The notes beneath the pieces were generated by a model that saw nothing but the letters and a program-made list of their open reading frames with translations, made no database searches and was not told the DNA's origin. A DNA stretch of 21,158 nucleotides. It comes from CAWBVG01 sp963792175. GTDB lineage: Bacteria; Acidobacteriota; Vicinamibacteria; Vicinamibacterales; CAVVIG01. Below, piece after piece: positions 1-9,990 of the stretch. The position numbers and the translations under genes are program-made. The stretch spans positions 1-21,158 of the forward strand of contig CAWBVG010000027.1 in NCBI GenBank assembly GCA_963792175.1, written 5' to 3'. The first letter of the stretch is position 1; every line of letters begins with the position of its first letter.

Positions 1-1476
1 TTAGCGCGGGATTTTTCGATCCAGGTTCGCCGCGTTGTAGGCAAACGTCGCCATGACGATCGCCGCCTGACGAAGGTCCTCGACGTTCAAGCGTTCCACC
101 GTGTCCATGTTGGTGTGGTGGGTGCGGACGTCGTAGTCGGCGTAGTTCTGGATTGCCTGGAACCCGGGAACGCCGACAGCCTTGAACAACAGGTGGTCGG
201 TGTCCCCGATCGGCTGGATCACATTCTGCCGCGCACCGAATTCTTGAGCGGTTTCAACCAGGCATCCACGATCGGCCGGAAGGCGTCGTCGTTCCATGTA
301 GAAGCCGAGATCGGGCGGTCCCAGGGTCGATTGAAATACACCGACAATTGGTCCCGCTCGCCCTGCTTCTCCTCCCCGGTTAGTGCTGTGTGACCAGGCC
401 CGCGACCCGACAAGCCCTCTCCTCCCCGCCCCACAGCGCCAGGCGCAGGGTGCGCGCGGCGGGCGCCCAGCGCCTTGAGGATCCGGATCGCTTCGATCAC
501 GGTGGCGGCGCCGTCGGCATTGTCGGTGGCTCCATCGGCGGTGTGCCAGGAGTCGAGGTGCGCGCCGAGCATCACCACCTCGCCGCCGAATTTCGGGTCG
601 CCGCCGGGAATCTCGGCGATGACATTGAGGCATTGGTGTCGGTCGAAGAACGTGGCCTTGACATCGATGCCCAGTCTGACCGGCACCTCTGCTGCATCAG
701 GCGCGGGCGATCAGGTTGTAGTGCTCGGCCGCCAGCACCACCGCTGGCACCGGGCCGTTGGCGCCCTGGTCACGGCCGGTGACGAACACCGTGCCGTGCT
801 CGCCGACGCTCGGCTTGATGACCACGGCCGCGCCGGCGTCCTTCAGCGCAGACGCGACGCGCTGCGCGCGCTGCTGCGGCGTTTCGCCGGCGTGCCGCGG
901 CCCCGCGGCCGCGGCCGGCCGAGGAGGTTGCGTAGGCGGCCGACATCGGCACGTAATCGGGATCGCTCGGCTGCGGCCGATCCTTGCGCACGAAGTTCGT
1001 CATCATCGGCTGGGACAGGACGATGGCCCCTTTCAGCTGTGAAACCGAGCGCGGCAATCTCCTCGGGGCTCTTCCCCGTCGACCAGCACGGGCGCACCGG
1101 CGATGTCGCCGGGGGTCGAGCGGGGACCAGGCGTCGGCGTAGCCGAGCAGCGGCAGATAGCGCGGCTCGATCATCTCGATGGTCAGCTTGTCGAGCGTCC
1201 ACCCCATGCCGAAAGCCCAGGGCTCGACATGCACGTTGGCCAGGCCGTAGACCGCAGCCGGTCGCGAGTCCAGTCGACCGCTCGCTTGTGCGCCGGCGAT
1301 GCCGTCAGACGCGGACCGATATCAATCGTCAGGTGATTGAAGACCGCCGCCGCCTGCGAGCGTTCCATGCCTTCCGCGCGGATGCGCGCCAGGACATCAC
1401 GGTCGGTTGGCGGCTGCGCGGCGGCGACGACGAGACACGGCAGCGCAAGGATGGCAATCCTGTTCATTCGTGCCAT
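1..1476 (-). pseudogene. M28 family zinc peptidase, secreted, multiply frame-disrupted
   Basis: This is a secreted metallopeptidase resembling carboxypeptidase Q/M28 aminopeptidases. The start at 1476 follows an AGGAG motif about 12 nt upstream and opens a signal peptide (MARMNRIAILALPCLVVAAA). The stop is the TAA at 3-1. Zinc-site motifs are visible in pieces: GAHLDSW (His codon near 558-560), TDNADGA just after it, a damaged GGEEQG-like stretch near 420-450, GDTDHL, and the terminal HTNMDT. The reading passes through all three frames, with at least eight switches. Examples are a lost base near 1249-1252, an extra C near 1115, an extra G near 1085, and further switches near 1040, 930-960, 700, 430 and 350. 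The span is 492 codons and the first and last frames agree, a normal M28 length. Residue conservation on either side of each break is high, so the breaks are recent or are sequencing errors. The family call is secure; the functional state is not. Confidence 0.8.
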
Positions 1477-1506
1477 GTGAATAGCGGTCTCCTGCACCGC
1501 AACGTC

Positions 1507-1512
1507 ATTGTA
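1507..1512 (-). promoter_or_regulatory. candidate -10 box for the M28 peptidase gene
   Basis: The minus strand reads TACAAT here, 5 of 6 matches to the sigma-70 -10 consensus. It would give a leader of about 24 nt before the ATG at 1476 that includes the AGGAG ribosome site. No good -35 box is seen (TTCACT at a 15-nt spacing is poor). This is a weak call. Confidence 0.3.
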
Positions 1513-1557
1513 ACGACGCTCGCTGCCAGTGAATCGGACATATCGAAACAATTACGC

Positions 1558-1585
1558 TTGAACATCGCGGGGGCTGAGCGATAAT
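1558..1585 (+). promoter_or_regulatory. candidate sigma-70 promoter of the TonB-dependent receptor
   Basis: TTGAAC at 1558-1563 and GATAAT at 1580-1585 are separated by 16 bp. This resembles a housekeeping promoter (4/6 and 5/6 matches). Transcription would start near 1592, giving a leader of about 37 nt that contains the AGAGGT ribosome site at 1619-1624. It lies in the divergent spacer between the M28 gene and the receptor gene. Confidence 0.45.
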
Positions 1586-1628
1586 TCGGCGTCTCACGCG
1601 GTTCGTTATCAGATCCCTAGAGGTAGAC

Positions 1629-4600
1629 ATGAGAAATGGGCTTCTCGGTGCATGCCTTGTGTTTTTCGTCGCCACGACTGCTGCGGCGCAAGCGCCAGTC
1701 GGGACCATCTCGGGCACAGTTCGCGATCAGACGGAGGCGGTGGTTCCCGGCGTCACGATCACCATCCGTCACGCAGCGACCGGCGCCGAGCGCCACCTGA
1801 TCTCCGGCAGCGATGGCGCGTTCGCGGCGCCGGCGCTGGCTGCCGGCGAGTATCGGATCACCGCGGAGCTGTCGGGATTCCGCACGCTTCAACGCGAGGT
1901 GACCGTCGCCACGGGCCAGGTCCTGACGGTCGACCTGAAGATGGAGATCGGCCAGGCGAACGAGGTCGTGAACGTCGCCGCCGCCGCCGTGCACGTCGAC
2001 GTCGAAACCCACGGCATCAGCGGGGTGATCACGCGGCAGAAGATTCAGGAGCTGCCGATCAACGGCCGCAGCTTCCTGCAGCTGGCGTTTCTCGAACCCG
2101 GGGTCTCGGCGAGTCCAGGCTCGACGTCGCAGTACAACTCACTGTTCTCAGTATCGATTCTCGGCGGCGACTCCAACAAGACCGCGATCACCGTCGACGG
2201 CGGCAACGTCCGCAATTCGATCGAAGGCAACACCGGGATGAACTTCTCGCAGGAAGTCGTCCAGGAGTTCCAGCTCTCGTCGTCGAACTTCGATCTGTCG
2301 ACCGGCATCACCAGCGTCGGCGCGGTCAATATCGTGACCCGGAGCGGCGGCAACGATCTGCGCGGCTCGGGCTACTTCTTCTATCGCGATCACAACATGG
2401 CGGCGTACCCGGCGCTGCGGCGCGATCCGCTGAATCCGGATCCGTACTTCGCGCGCCGCAATCCCGGCGTCTGGTTCGGCGGACCGATCATCAAGGATCG
2501 ACTGTTCTTCTTCAGCAACTACGAGTACACCAGCCAGGAAGGGGTGGTGGCGTTTCAGCCGAACCTGGCATCCGCGAGCGGCCTGACGGGGACGTTCCCG
2601 AATCCTTACAACGGACACCTGTTCAGCACCCGGGTCGATTGGAAACCCAACACGAAGCACACGGCCTTTGTCCGCTTCTCGCACGATCAGAACAGCGGGT
2701 TCGGGCCGAGCGGCGGCGCAGTCCTGCCGTCGAACTGGCTTCGCAACACGAACAAGTCGGACCAGGCGGTGGTCGGCCTCACGTCGATCCTGACTTCGGC
2801 GATCGTGAACGACTTCCGCTTCAACTTCACCTACTGGAACAACCGTAACCTCTTCGCCGATCAGGCCACGTGCGGCGACTGCATCGGCCTGAATTTCCCG
2901 CAACTCAACATCAACGGCACCAACGTCACGGTCGGCAACACATCCAACGCCACGCAGGGGCGCGATCTATACCGTTACACGTTCGTCGATACGATGACGT
3001 GGCAGAAAAACGCCCATCGTTTCCGCTTCGGTACAGAGATCGAGTACGCGCCTGGCACCGGCTTCTGGGGCTTCTGCGACCCGGCATGCGCCGTCGGGTT
3101 CTCGCCGGAATTCATCCGCACTCTGGGGATACCGGCGGCGACGCTGGGTTTTCTGTTTCCGAACCTGCCGACGGCGATTCGCACCAACCAGGACTTCATG
3201 AACCTGCCGTTCGCCGGCGGTGTGGTCGGTGTCGGCGATCCGGGACAGCCGCCGCCCTACAACGTCGACAAGGCGAAGGTGAACAGCCGGATGCGCTTCT
3301 ACAGTCAGGACACCTGGAGGATCAAGCCGCGCTTCACGCTGAACTACGGTCTGGCGTGGAACTTCGAGAGCACGCTGGTCAATCGCGATCTCGACAAGCC
3401 GCGGTATCTGGCGCCACTCTACGGCAGCGATCTCGGCCCGACCGAGAACAACTACAACAATTTTTCGCCGGCGCTCGGCTTCGCCTGGAGCCTCGACAAG
3501 GCCAGCAAGACCGTGCTGCGCGGCGGTGCGGGCCTCTTCTGGGATACCGAGCTGTTGTGGCGACGGCTGGAGGAGCGGGCAGCGATCGGGCCGGTCGGCA
3601 ACGGCCGTCTGCAGGTGCCGCACACGAGCTTTACGAACATCTTTCCCGGCATCGTGAATCTCAATACCGGCCTGCCGGTCCCGATCGGCGCCCCGCTCCC
3701 GGCGAGCGGTCAAGTGACGAACATGACGGTCGGGCAGTTCATGCAGATCTACAACGCGCAGATTGCCGCGGTGCAGGCGCAGCTCGCGCCGAAGGACCTC
3801 AACGACCTGTCCGTGCGCAACATCCAGCTCAGTAAGACTGCCGCCGATCTGTATCCGCACGACTATCCCGTGCAGCACAGCGTGCACATGAACATCGGCA
3901 TCCAACGCGAGCTGCCGGGCAACATGATGGTGGCGGTCGATTTCGTCCGGCGCAGCTTCGAGGACACGCTCATCGGCGCGCTGGATCTGAACCGCTTCAA
4001 CCGCTTCATCAACGGCGTGCAGACGCCCGTCATTCCGCAATGCACGAACGCCGCCCAGCGCAGCGATCCGAACGCTCAGTGCTCGACCGGCGCCATCTCC
4101 TTCTGGACGCCCGGCGGCCGCGAGCGATACAACGGCCTGCTGGTCAAACTCGACAAACGCTTCTCGCACCGCTACCTGTTTGGCGCGTCGTACGCGTTCA
4201 CCGATCGCGACGTCATCAACGGCATCGGCAGCGCCGGCATTCCCAACCTCGACAATTACTTCGAGAGCTACGGTCCCACCGGCGCGCGCCATCTCTTGAA
4301 CATGTCCGCGCTGATCGACTTCCCCGGCAACGTCCAGCTCAGCGTCATCTCGGCGATATCGAGCCGATCTGCGGTCATGCCGTACATCGCGAACCTCGAC
4401 CTCGATGGTGACGGCACGACAACGACGGCAATTCCGGGGCTCGCGTTCAACTGCTTCAACCGCGGCTGTGACAAAGCGGATCTGGCGCAGGCGGTGACCC
4501 AGTTCAACGCGCAGTACGCCGGCAAACGTGACGCGCGGAATCAGGCGATCCCGTCGGTCGCTCTACCCGCCGACTACGAGTTGGGCGACAACTTCAGCTC

Positions 4601-4820
4601 GCAGGACATGCGGGTGACGAAGACGTTCAACTTGAGCGGCGTCCAGAAGCTGGCGGTCTTCGTCGAGGTCTTCAACATCTTCAACGTCGCCAACCTCGGC
4701 GGCTACAGCTTCAACCTCAGTAACACGGCGACGTTCGGCTTGCCGACCAACCGCGCGTCGCAGGTGTTCGGCTCCGGCGGGCCGCGCGCGTTTCAGGTCG
4801 GCGGACGGTTTACGTTCTGA
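1629..4820 (+). CDS. TonB-dependent receptor, Oar-like, with carboxypeptidase-regulatory-like domain
   Basis: This outer-membrane beta-barrel protein of 1063 aa is probably a TonB-dependent importer or Oar-type adhesion/secretion protein; the substrate is unknown. The signal peptide spans residues 1 to about 20 (ending TTAAAQ). Residues about 24-95 form a carboxypeptidase-regulatory-like fold (GTISGTVRDQTEAVVPG, then the G.F...L..G.Y....L.GF pattern). A plug domain follows (LPINGRSFLQLAFLEPGV, then TSVGAVNIVTRSGGN). The large C-terminal barrel ends in VGGRFTF with the aromatic terminal residue expected for barrel insertion. AGAGGT lies 4 nt before the ATG. The gene is intact over 3.2 kb, in contrast to most neighbours. 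The architecture is common in Acidobacteriota, where such receptors occur in many copies. A VOC gene follows 10 bp downstream. Confidence 0.93.
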   Translation: MRNGLLGACLVFFVATTAAAQAPVGTISGTVRDQTEAVVPGVTITIRHAATGAERHLISGSDGAFAAPALAAGEYRITAELSGFRTLQREVTVATGQVLTVDLKMEIGQANEVVNVAAAAVHVDVETHGISGVITRQKIQELPINGRSFLQLAFLEPGVSASPGSTSQYNSLFSVSILGGDSNKTAITVDGGNVRNSIEGNTGMNFSQEVVQEFQLSSSNFDLSTGITSVGAVNIVTRSGGNDLRGSGYFFYRDHNMAAYPALRRDPLNPDPYFARRNPGVWFGGPIIKDRLFFFSNYEYTSQEGVVAFQPNLASASGLTGTFPNPYNGHLFSTRVDWKPNTKHTAFVRFSHDQNSGFGPSGGAVLPSNWLRNTNKSDQAVVGLTSILTSAIVNDFRFNFTYWNNRNLFADQATCGDCIGLNFPQLNINGTNVTVGNTSNATQGRDLYRYTFVDTMTWQKNAHRFRFGTEIEYAPGTGFWGFCDPACAVGFSPEFIRTLGIPAATLGFLFPNLPTAIRTNQDFMNLPFAGGVVGVGDPGQPPPYNVDKAKVNSRMRFYSQDTWRIKPRFTLNYGLAWNFESTLVNRDLDKPRYLAPLYGSDLGPTENNYNNFSPALGFAWSLDKASKTVLRGGAGLFWDTELLWRRLEERAAIGPVGNGRLQVPHTSFTNIFPGIVNLNTGLPVPIGAPLPASGQVTNMTVGQFMQIYNAQIAAVQAQLAPKDLNDLSVRNIQLSKTAADLYPHDYPVQHSVHMNIGIQRELPGNMMVAVDFVRRSFEDTLIGALDLNRFNRFINGVQTPVIPQCTNAAQRSDPNAQCSTGAISFWTPGGRERYNGLLVKLDKRFSHRYLFGASYAFTDRDVINGIGSAGIPNLDNYFESYGPTGARHLLNMSALIDFPGNVQLSVISAISSRSAVMPYIANLDLDGDGTTTTAIPGLAFNCFNRGCDKADLAQAVTQFNAQYAGKRDARNQAIPSVALPADYELGDNFSSQDMRVTKTFNLSGVQKLAVFVEVFNIFNVANLGGYSFNLSNTATFGLPTNRASQVFGSGGPRAFQVGGRFTF

Positions 4821-4830
4821 GGGGTTCCGG

Positions 4831-5229
4831 GTGCCGACGAAACGACGGCGCCCGGCGACCCGTTCCACTGACGTTCCCGACGGCTGGCACACCGTCACGC
4901 CGCGGCTCTTCGTCGGCGACGCGAAGCGGCTGGTCGCGTTCCTCACGCGCGTCTTCGGCGCGACCGGCACCTACCAGCGCGATCGACCTTCCGAGATCAG
5001 GCTCGGCGACTCCGTGATCATGGTCACCGACGCCGGCATCCGGCCGCCGACCACCTCGATGCTCTACGTGTATGTCGGCGACGTCGACGCCGTGTACCGG
5101 CGTGCGGTCGCCGCCGGCGCACGGACTCTCGAAGAGCCGTCGGTGATGCCATACGGCGACCGGCGATGCATGGTGGAAGACCCGTGGGGCACCACCTGGC
5201 AGATCGCCACGCGCATGAAGATGCGATAG
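4831..5229 (+). CDS. VOC superfamily protein (glyoxalase/PhnB-like)
   Basis: This is a 132-aa cytoplasmic protein of the vicinal oxygen chelate fold, closest in pattern to PhnB/YdeI-like members. It shows TVTPRLFVGDAKRLVAFLTR...FGA at the N-terminus, IRLGDSVIMVTD in the middle, and YVYVGDVDAVYRRAVAAGA followed by YGDR...EDPWGTTWQIATR at the end. These are the two beta-alpha-beta-beta-beta modules of the family. The start is GTG at 4831 with a GAGGGG-type site about 8 nt upstream, inside the end of the receptor gene. The 10-bp gap suggests co-transcription with the receptor. Substrate and metal use cannot be inferred; many members of this type are uncharacterised. Confidence 0.85.
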   Translation: MPTKRRRPATRSTDVPDGWHTVTPRLFVGDAKRLVAFLTRVFGATGTYQRDRPSEIRLGDSVIMVTDAGIRPPTTSMLYVYVGDVDAVYRRAVAAGARTLEEPSVMPYGDRRCMVEDPWGTTWQIATRMKMR

Positions 5230-5556
5230 TCAGCAGGGTGCGGCGGCGGGCGTGTCAGCCTTCGGCGTCGCCCGCGGTTGCCTGGCCGACGAGACGCCCA
5301 CGAAGGCCGGACCTCGTCCGCGTGATGACGTTGGGCACTCGACATGCCGCTCCGCGGCGGGACTGGGGGTTGAATTCGATCGGCGGCATACCGGGATCGT
5401 CGTTCTGTGGATTGTGCGCGACGAAGCCCGGCCTCCGCGTCGCGCTTGGCCCAGCGAGCCGTCGAGCAACACGTCGTGCGTCGGCGGGGTCGTCCAGCTC
5501 GTAGACCTCGCGCGCACCGGCGTCAGTCGTACACGCGTCCGCAAGCGCCAGGGACG
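5230..5556. other. intergenic spacer between convergent genes, no gene supported
   Basis: This 327-bp stretch separates the plus-strand VOC stop from the minus-strand RND permease stop. The minus strand is open in one frame (about 5565 down to 5255) and in another (5544 to 5230), but neither has a credible start, ribosome site or recognisable domain. Long open frames are expected by chance at this GC content. No T-tract terminator was seen. Confidence 0.5.
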
Positions 5557-8500
5557 TCAGACGCCAGACGATGACGCCGGCTGGATGCGGCGCGGCGTCT
5601 TGACGCGCGAAAGCCAGTTCCTCCAGCCGCGGTTCAGCGCCGTCTGCTCGAGCGCGTCGAACTTCACGTACGCGACCGGCACCAGCAGCAGCGTGAGGAA
5701 CAGGCAGAGCGACTGACCGCCGATGACGGTGACGGCGATGGCGGCGCGGCCGCCGCCGCCGATGCCCAGCCCGAGCGCGGTGGGAATCAGCCCCGCGATG
5801 ATCGCGAAGGTGGTCATCAGAATCGGCCGCAGCCGGGTGCGGCACGCCTCGATGATCGCCTCGCGCAGCGGCACGCCTTCGGCGCGCAGCGTGTTGGCGT
5901 AGTCGACCTGCAGAATCGAGTTCTTCTTGACGATGCCGAGCAGCAGCAGCATGCCCAGCGCGCTCCACAGATTCAGCGTCCGCCCGGTCGCCCACAGCGT
6001 GAACAGCGCGAACGGCACCGAGATCGGCAGCACCAGCATGATGACGATCGGCTGGATGAAGCTCTCGAACTGCGCCGCGAGCACCATGTAGACGAAGATC
6101 ATCGCCAGGCCGATCGCCATGATCAGGTTCGTCGTGGTCTCATCCAGGATCTTCGACTGGCCCTGAAGCCTGAACGTCATGTCCGGCGGCAGGTTGAGGC
6201 CGGCGAACATCTTCCGCACGTCGTTCGACGCCTCGTCGAGGGCGTGTCCGGGCGCGACGTCGGACGTCATCATGACGGTGAACTGCCGGTTCGACCGCTG
6301 CAGCGCGCTCGGCCCGAGTCCGCGTTCGATCTTCGCGATGTTGTCGATCCGGACGAGGCCGCTGCGTCGACGGCACGGTCAGCAGGCCGATCTGCTCCGC
6401 GTCGCGCCGCTGATTCTCGAGGACGCGGATCTTGACCGGGTACTGCTCCTGCCCTTCCTTGTAGAACGAAATCCGGTCGTCGCCGGCCACCGCCAGCCGC
6501 AGGGTGTTGCCGATCGTCGCCATCCGCACGCCGAGGTCGGCGGCGCGCCGGCGATCCACGGCGACGTGAATCTCCGGGTTCGAGATGCTCAACATCACCT
6601 TCGGTTCAGCGAGGCTCGGCACACGCTGCGCGGCCTCGAGCGCCTTGAGCGAATAGTCGGCCAGCTGCTTCAGGTCGGGACCCATGATGTTGGCCGAGAT
6701 CGCGAAGCCGCCCTGCCCTTCGCCGCTGCCCAGCGCGTTGCGCGCGCTGATGCTCGGACGGCTGCCGGGATACTTGGCCAGCCGCTGCCGCACCTCCCTG
6801 ATGATCTCGCTCTGCGCTGCGCTTGCGGTCCTCGGGCGGCATCGCCCGGAAGTTGAAATGAAAATGCGTCGCGGAGCCGCCGCCGCCGCCGCCGGCGCCG
6901 GCCGCGCCGCTGCCGCCGGGGTTGACGATCGGGTCGATCGCGGCGACGCCCTCGATGCCCTGCAGATCCTTCAGGACGCGAAAGGCGAGCTCTTCCGTCC
7001 CTTCGAGCGAGGTCCCTTCGGGCGAGTCCATGTGCGCGGTCCACTCGCCCATGTCCTCGTTCGGCACGAAGTCGCGGCCCACCATGCGATTCAGCGGAAA
7101 CGTGAGCAGGAAGGTGATCGCCGAGATGGCGATGATGACGCCGGAGTGATCGAGCGCCCAGGTCACCTGCCGCGCATACCAGCCGTCCAGCCAGTGGAAG
7201 AAGCCGCGCTCCTTCGTCTTGTGATCGGCGACGCCGTCCGAGACCGTCAGGAACCGCGAGCTGAGCATCGGCGTGAGCGTGAAGCTCACGAGCATCGACA
7301 CCAGGATCGAAAACGCCATCGTCCAGCCGAACGGGTTGATGAAGCGCTTGGCGTAGCCGTTCATGAAGGCGATCGGCAGGAAGATCACGACCAGCGACAG
7401 CGTCGTCGCCATGACCGCCAGCGCCACTTCGCGGGTGCCCTTGATCGCCGCCTCGAACGGCGTCGCGTTCTTCTCCTCGATGTAGCGGAAGATGTTCTCG
7501 AGCACGACGATCGCATCGTCGATGACGATGCCGACGGCGAGCGTGATGCCGAGCAGCGTCATGTTGTTCAGCGTGAAGCCCATGACGCGCATCAGCGTGA
7601 ACGTCGCGATGATCGACGCCGGAATCGCCAGCGACGCGATGATCACCGCCCGGATGTTCCTGATGAACACCATCACGACGATGGCCGCAAACAGACTGCC
7701 GAAGATCAGATGCTCTTCGAGCGACGCCACCGATGCGTAGATGAACTTGGAGTCGTCGCGGACGACCGTCATCGTGACCGCCTTGGGCAGCGTCCGCTCG
7801 ATCGTCTGCAGCCGCGCGCGAACGCCTTCGATGACGGCGACCGTGTTCTCGCCCATGGCGCGCCGGATGTCGAGCAGCACCGCCGGCTTGTCGCCCTGCC
7901 ACACCGACGACGTCGGCCGCTCGGAGCTGTCTTCGGCGTAGCCGAGATCCGACACGCGAATCGGCGTGCCGTTCTTCGTCGCGACGACGATGTTGTTGAA
8001 GTCGTCGGTCGCGTCGATGCGGCCCATGGTCCGCAGCAGCAGCTGGCCTTTGCCCTGCTCGACCGCGCCGCCGGGAATCTCGACGTTTTCGTCGATGATG
8101 GCGTCGCGCACCTGCGTCATCGACAGCCCGTACGAATTCAGCTTCTGGATGTCGACGACGATGTGGATCTCGCGCGCGCGGCTGCCGGCAATCGTCACCT
8201 GACCGACGCCATTGACCGTCTGGATCGACCGCGAGATCTGCTTGTCGGCCAGCTCGGTGAGCGTACGCAGGCTCATCGTGCCGGAGGACACCATCAGCGA
8301 CATCACCGGATCGGCATCCGGATCCACTTTGGTGATGACCGGCGGCAGCAGCTCGGGCGGCACGCTCTTGATCGCGCCGGCGACCTTTTCTCGCACGTCG
8401 TTGACGGCTTCGTTGAGGTCGCGCTCGAGCACGAATCGAACCGTGACGCTGGCCTTGCCCTCGCTGATGCGCGCCTGGATTTCGTCGATGCCGGAGACGC

Positions 8501-8720
8501 CGCTGATCGCCTGCTCCATCGGCTCGATGACCGACGACGACATCTCGTCGGGGCTCGCCCCGGGCAGCGACAGCGTGACGTTGACCGTGGCCGGATCGGC
8601 GCGCGGGAAGAGATCGACGCCGAGATCGCGGAACGAGAAGATGCCGAGCACGACCAGGGACATCACCAGCATCGTGGCGAACACCGGCCGGCGGACGCAG
8701 AGTTCGGACAACATGAGCAT
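5557..8720 (-). CDS. RND efflux transporter permease, HAE1 (AcrB/MexB-like), two frame breaks
   Basis: This is an inner-membrane proton-driven efflux pump subunit. The ATG at 8720 directly follows the adaptor stop at 8723-8721, and AGG lies 6 nt upstream inside the adaptor gene. The protein begins MLMLSELCVRRPVFATMLV (TM1). The proton-relay pair is D401-D402 in GIVIDDAIVV, and the matching lysine lies in GIVKKNSILQVD near the C-terminus, as in AcrB TM4 and TM10. This fits HAE1 drug/amphiphile pumps; no heavy-metal-type signature was noticed. Frame breaks lie at about 6812-6822 and 6361-6367, each explained by one extra base. With them removed the protein is about 1053 aa, the usual length. 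A glycine-rich stretch sits in the porter region near 6880-6915. No TolC-like outer-membrane gene follows, so the pump must use an unlinked one. Confidence 0.92.
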
Positions 8721-9923
8721 CTACTGCCTCGTTATCTGACCGTCGACCTTCGCGCCGTCGACCAGTTTCTCCACGTCGGTGACCGCGACGCGGTCGCCCG
8801 CCTTGACGCCTGCCAGAATCTCGATCCGCTCGTCCAGGCGATCCCCGACCTTCAGCTCCCGCACGGTGAGCTTGTCGTTGTCGACGACGAACACGCGATT
8901 GACGCCGTATCGGTACTGCAGCGCGCTGTACGGCAGCGTCAGCACCTGATCCTCCCGGCCGCTCTCGATATGGACGCGCGCAAACGTCCCCGGCTTCAGC
9001 ACCGCGTCCCGATTGGGCACGAGCGCCTCGAACGGAAACGCGCGCGTGGCGGTGTTGACGGCCGGGCTGATGCGCGACACCTTGCCCTCGAACGTCCGCT
9101 GCGGATAGGCGTCGACGTGGAGCTCCACCGGCTGGCCGTCCTTGATCCACGGCGCCATCTTCTCGGGGATCTCGGCGATGACCTTCAGCGGGTCGACCCG
9201 AACCACGGCGATCACCGGCATCTGCGCCTTGACCAGCTCGCCGAGGTTGACGAGCCGCTTCTCGACATAGCCGTCGAACGGCGCGCGAATCTGCGTGTCG
9301 CGGAACTGGCGATCGGCCAGCTTCATCGTCGCCTCGGACGCCTGGATGCTCGCGCGGAGGTTTTTCGCCGTCTGGAGCGACGCATCGTAGCTGGCCTTCT
9401 TCGACTGCAGCGCGGTCTCGGCGTCGTCCAGCGCCTGGCGCGGCACGAGGGTCCGTTTGAAGAGCTCGTTGGCGCGCTCGTACGACTGTTTCGCCTGCTG
9501 GAGGTCCGCGCTTGCTTTCTGAACGTCGGGGGTCTTCTCGATGTCAGGCAGATGCTGCGGGTCGTTGGCGCCGTACTGCGCGAGCGCGCGCGCCAGCGCC
9601 GCTTTCTGCTGATCGAAGTTGTATTGCTGTTTCTCGTTGTCCAGTTGGATCAGTGCCTGGCCCGCCGTCACGCGATCGCCAAGGTCCGCGAGGATGCGGC
9701 TGACCTTGCCCTCGGTTTCGGACGACACGGTCACCTGATCGACGGCCGCCAGGGTCCCGACGACTTCGACGGCGCGACGGACCGTTTCCTGGCGGACCTC
9801 CTCGACACTGACCGGCTTGACGGCGGTATCGCGCCCGCGCGCCTGAGCCGTTTCGGTTTTCGAGCAGCCGGCCGCGATCCAGGCCAGACACACCATTCCC
9901 AGAGCAGAAATTGTTCGACTCAC
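8721..9923 (-). CDS. RND efflux periplasmic adaptor (membrane fusion protein), lipoprotein
   Basis: This 400-aa HlyD/AcrA-family adaptor bridges the downstream RND permease to an outer-membrane channel. The start is GTG at 9923. It gives a basic N-terminus and a lipobox ending AWIAAGC with lipidated Cys20; the later ATG (residue 10) would remove the positive charge. Next come a split lipoyl domain (SSETEGKVSRILADLGDRV and later IRAPFDGYVEKRLV), a long alpha-helical hairpin at about residues 95-205 rich in Q, A and K, a beta-barrel segment, and a membrane-proximal domain ending in VEKLVDGAKVDGQITRQ. The stop abuts the permease ATG with no gap, so translation is likely coupled. The gene is intact. 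No regulator gene is adjacent. Confidence 0.92.
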   Translation of the reverse strand: MSRTISALGMVCLAWIAAGCSKTETAQARGRDTAVKPVSVEEVRQETVRRAVEVVGTLAAVDQVTVSSETEGKVSRILADLGDRVTAGQALIQLDNEKQQYNFDQQKAALARALAQYGANDPQHLPDIEKTPDVQKASADLQQAKQSYERANELFKRTLVPRQALDDAETALQSKKASYDASLQTAKNLRASIQASEATMKLADRQFRDTQIRAPFDGYVEKRLVNLGELVKAQMPVIAVVRVDPLKVIAEIPEKMAPWIKDGQPVELHVDAYPQRTFEGKVSRISPAVNTATRAFPFEALVPNRDAVLKPGTFARVHIESGREDQVLTLPYSALQYRYGVNRVFVVDNDKLTVRELKVGDRLDERIEILAGVKAGDRVAVTDVEKLVDGAKVDGQITRQ

Positions 9924-9932
9924 AGTCTGCCG

Positions 9933-9938
9933 ATTATA
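9933..9938 (-). promoter_or_regulatory. candidate -10 box for the efflux operon, near-leaderless
   Basis: The minus strand reads a perfect TATAAT whose last base is 9 nt before the GTG start at 9923. A normal start site would leave a leader of only about 3 nt. There is no convincing Shine-Dalgarno before this GTG, which agrees with leaderless translation. No good -35 box is seen at 16-18 bp, so activator dependence or chance remains possible. Confidence 0.35.
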
Positions 9939-9990
9939 CGATCGCGAACCGGCCGTATCCCCGTGTAAACGATTGTCTCGATAGGGCTTC

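Noticed and set aside
475..1584. 369-aa plus-strand open frame opposite the M28 gene
   Set aside because: Low-complexity Arg-rich shadow. The minus strand shows peptidase motifs and a signal peptide despite the frame breaks.
2967..4292. 441-aa minus-strand open frame inside the TonB-dependent receptor
   Set aside because: Antisense to an intact, domain-complete receptor; no start signal and no recognisable domain.
5484..5560. Possible tRNA suggested by a GGTCGTCCAGCTCGTAGAC-like stretch
   Set aside because: No cloverleaf with proper acceptor, anticodon and T-arm pairing could be built.
5255..5565. Open minus-strand reading beyond the RND stop
   Set aside because: It lacks a start and any recognisable domain. 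The permease already ends with a plausible C-terminus at 5557.
6684..9968. 1094-aa plus-strand open frame opposite the RND permease and adaptor
   Set aside because: It is an antisense shadow of well-supported efflux genes. Its sequence is Arg/His/Asp-rich with no recognisable domain, as expected opposite high-GC coding DNA.
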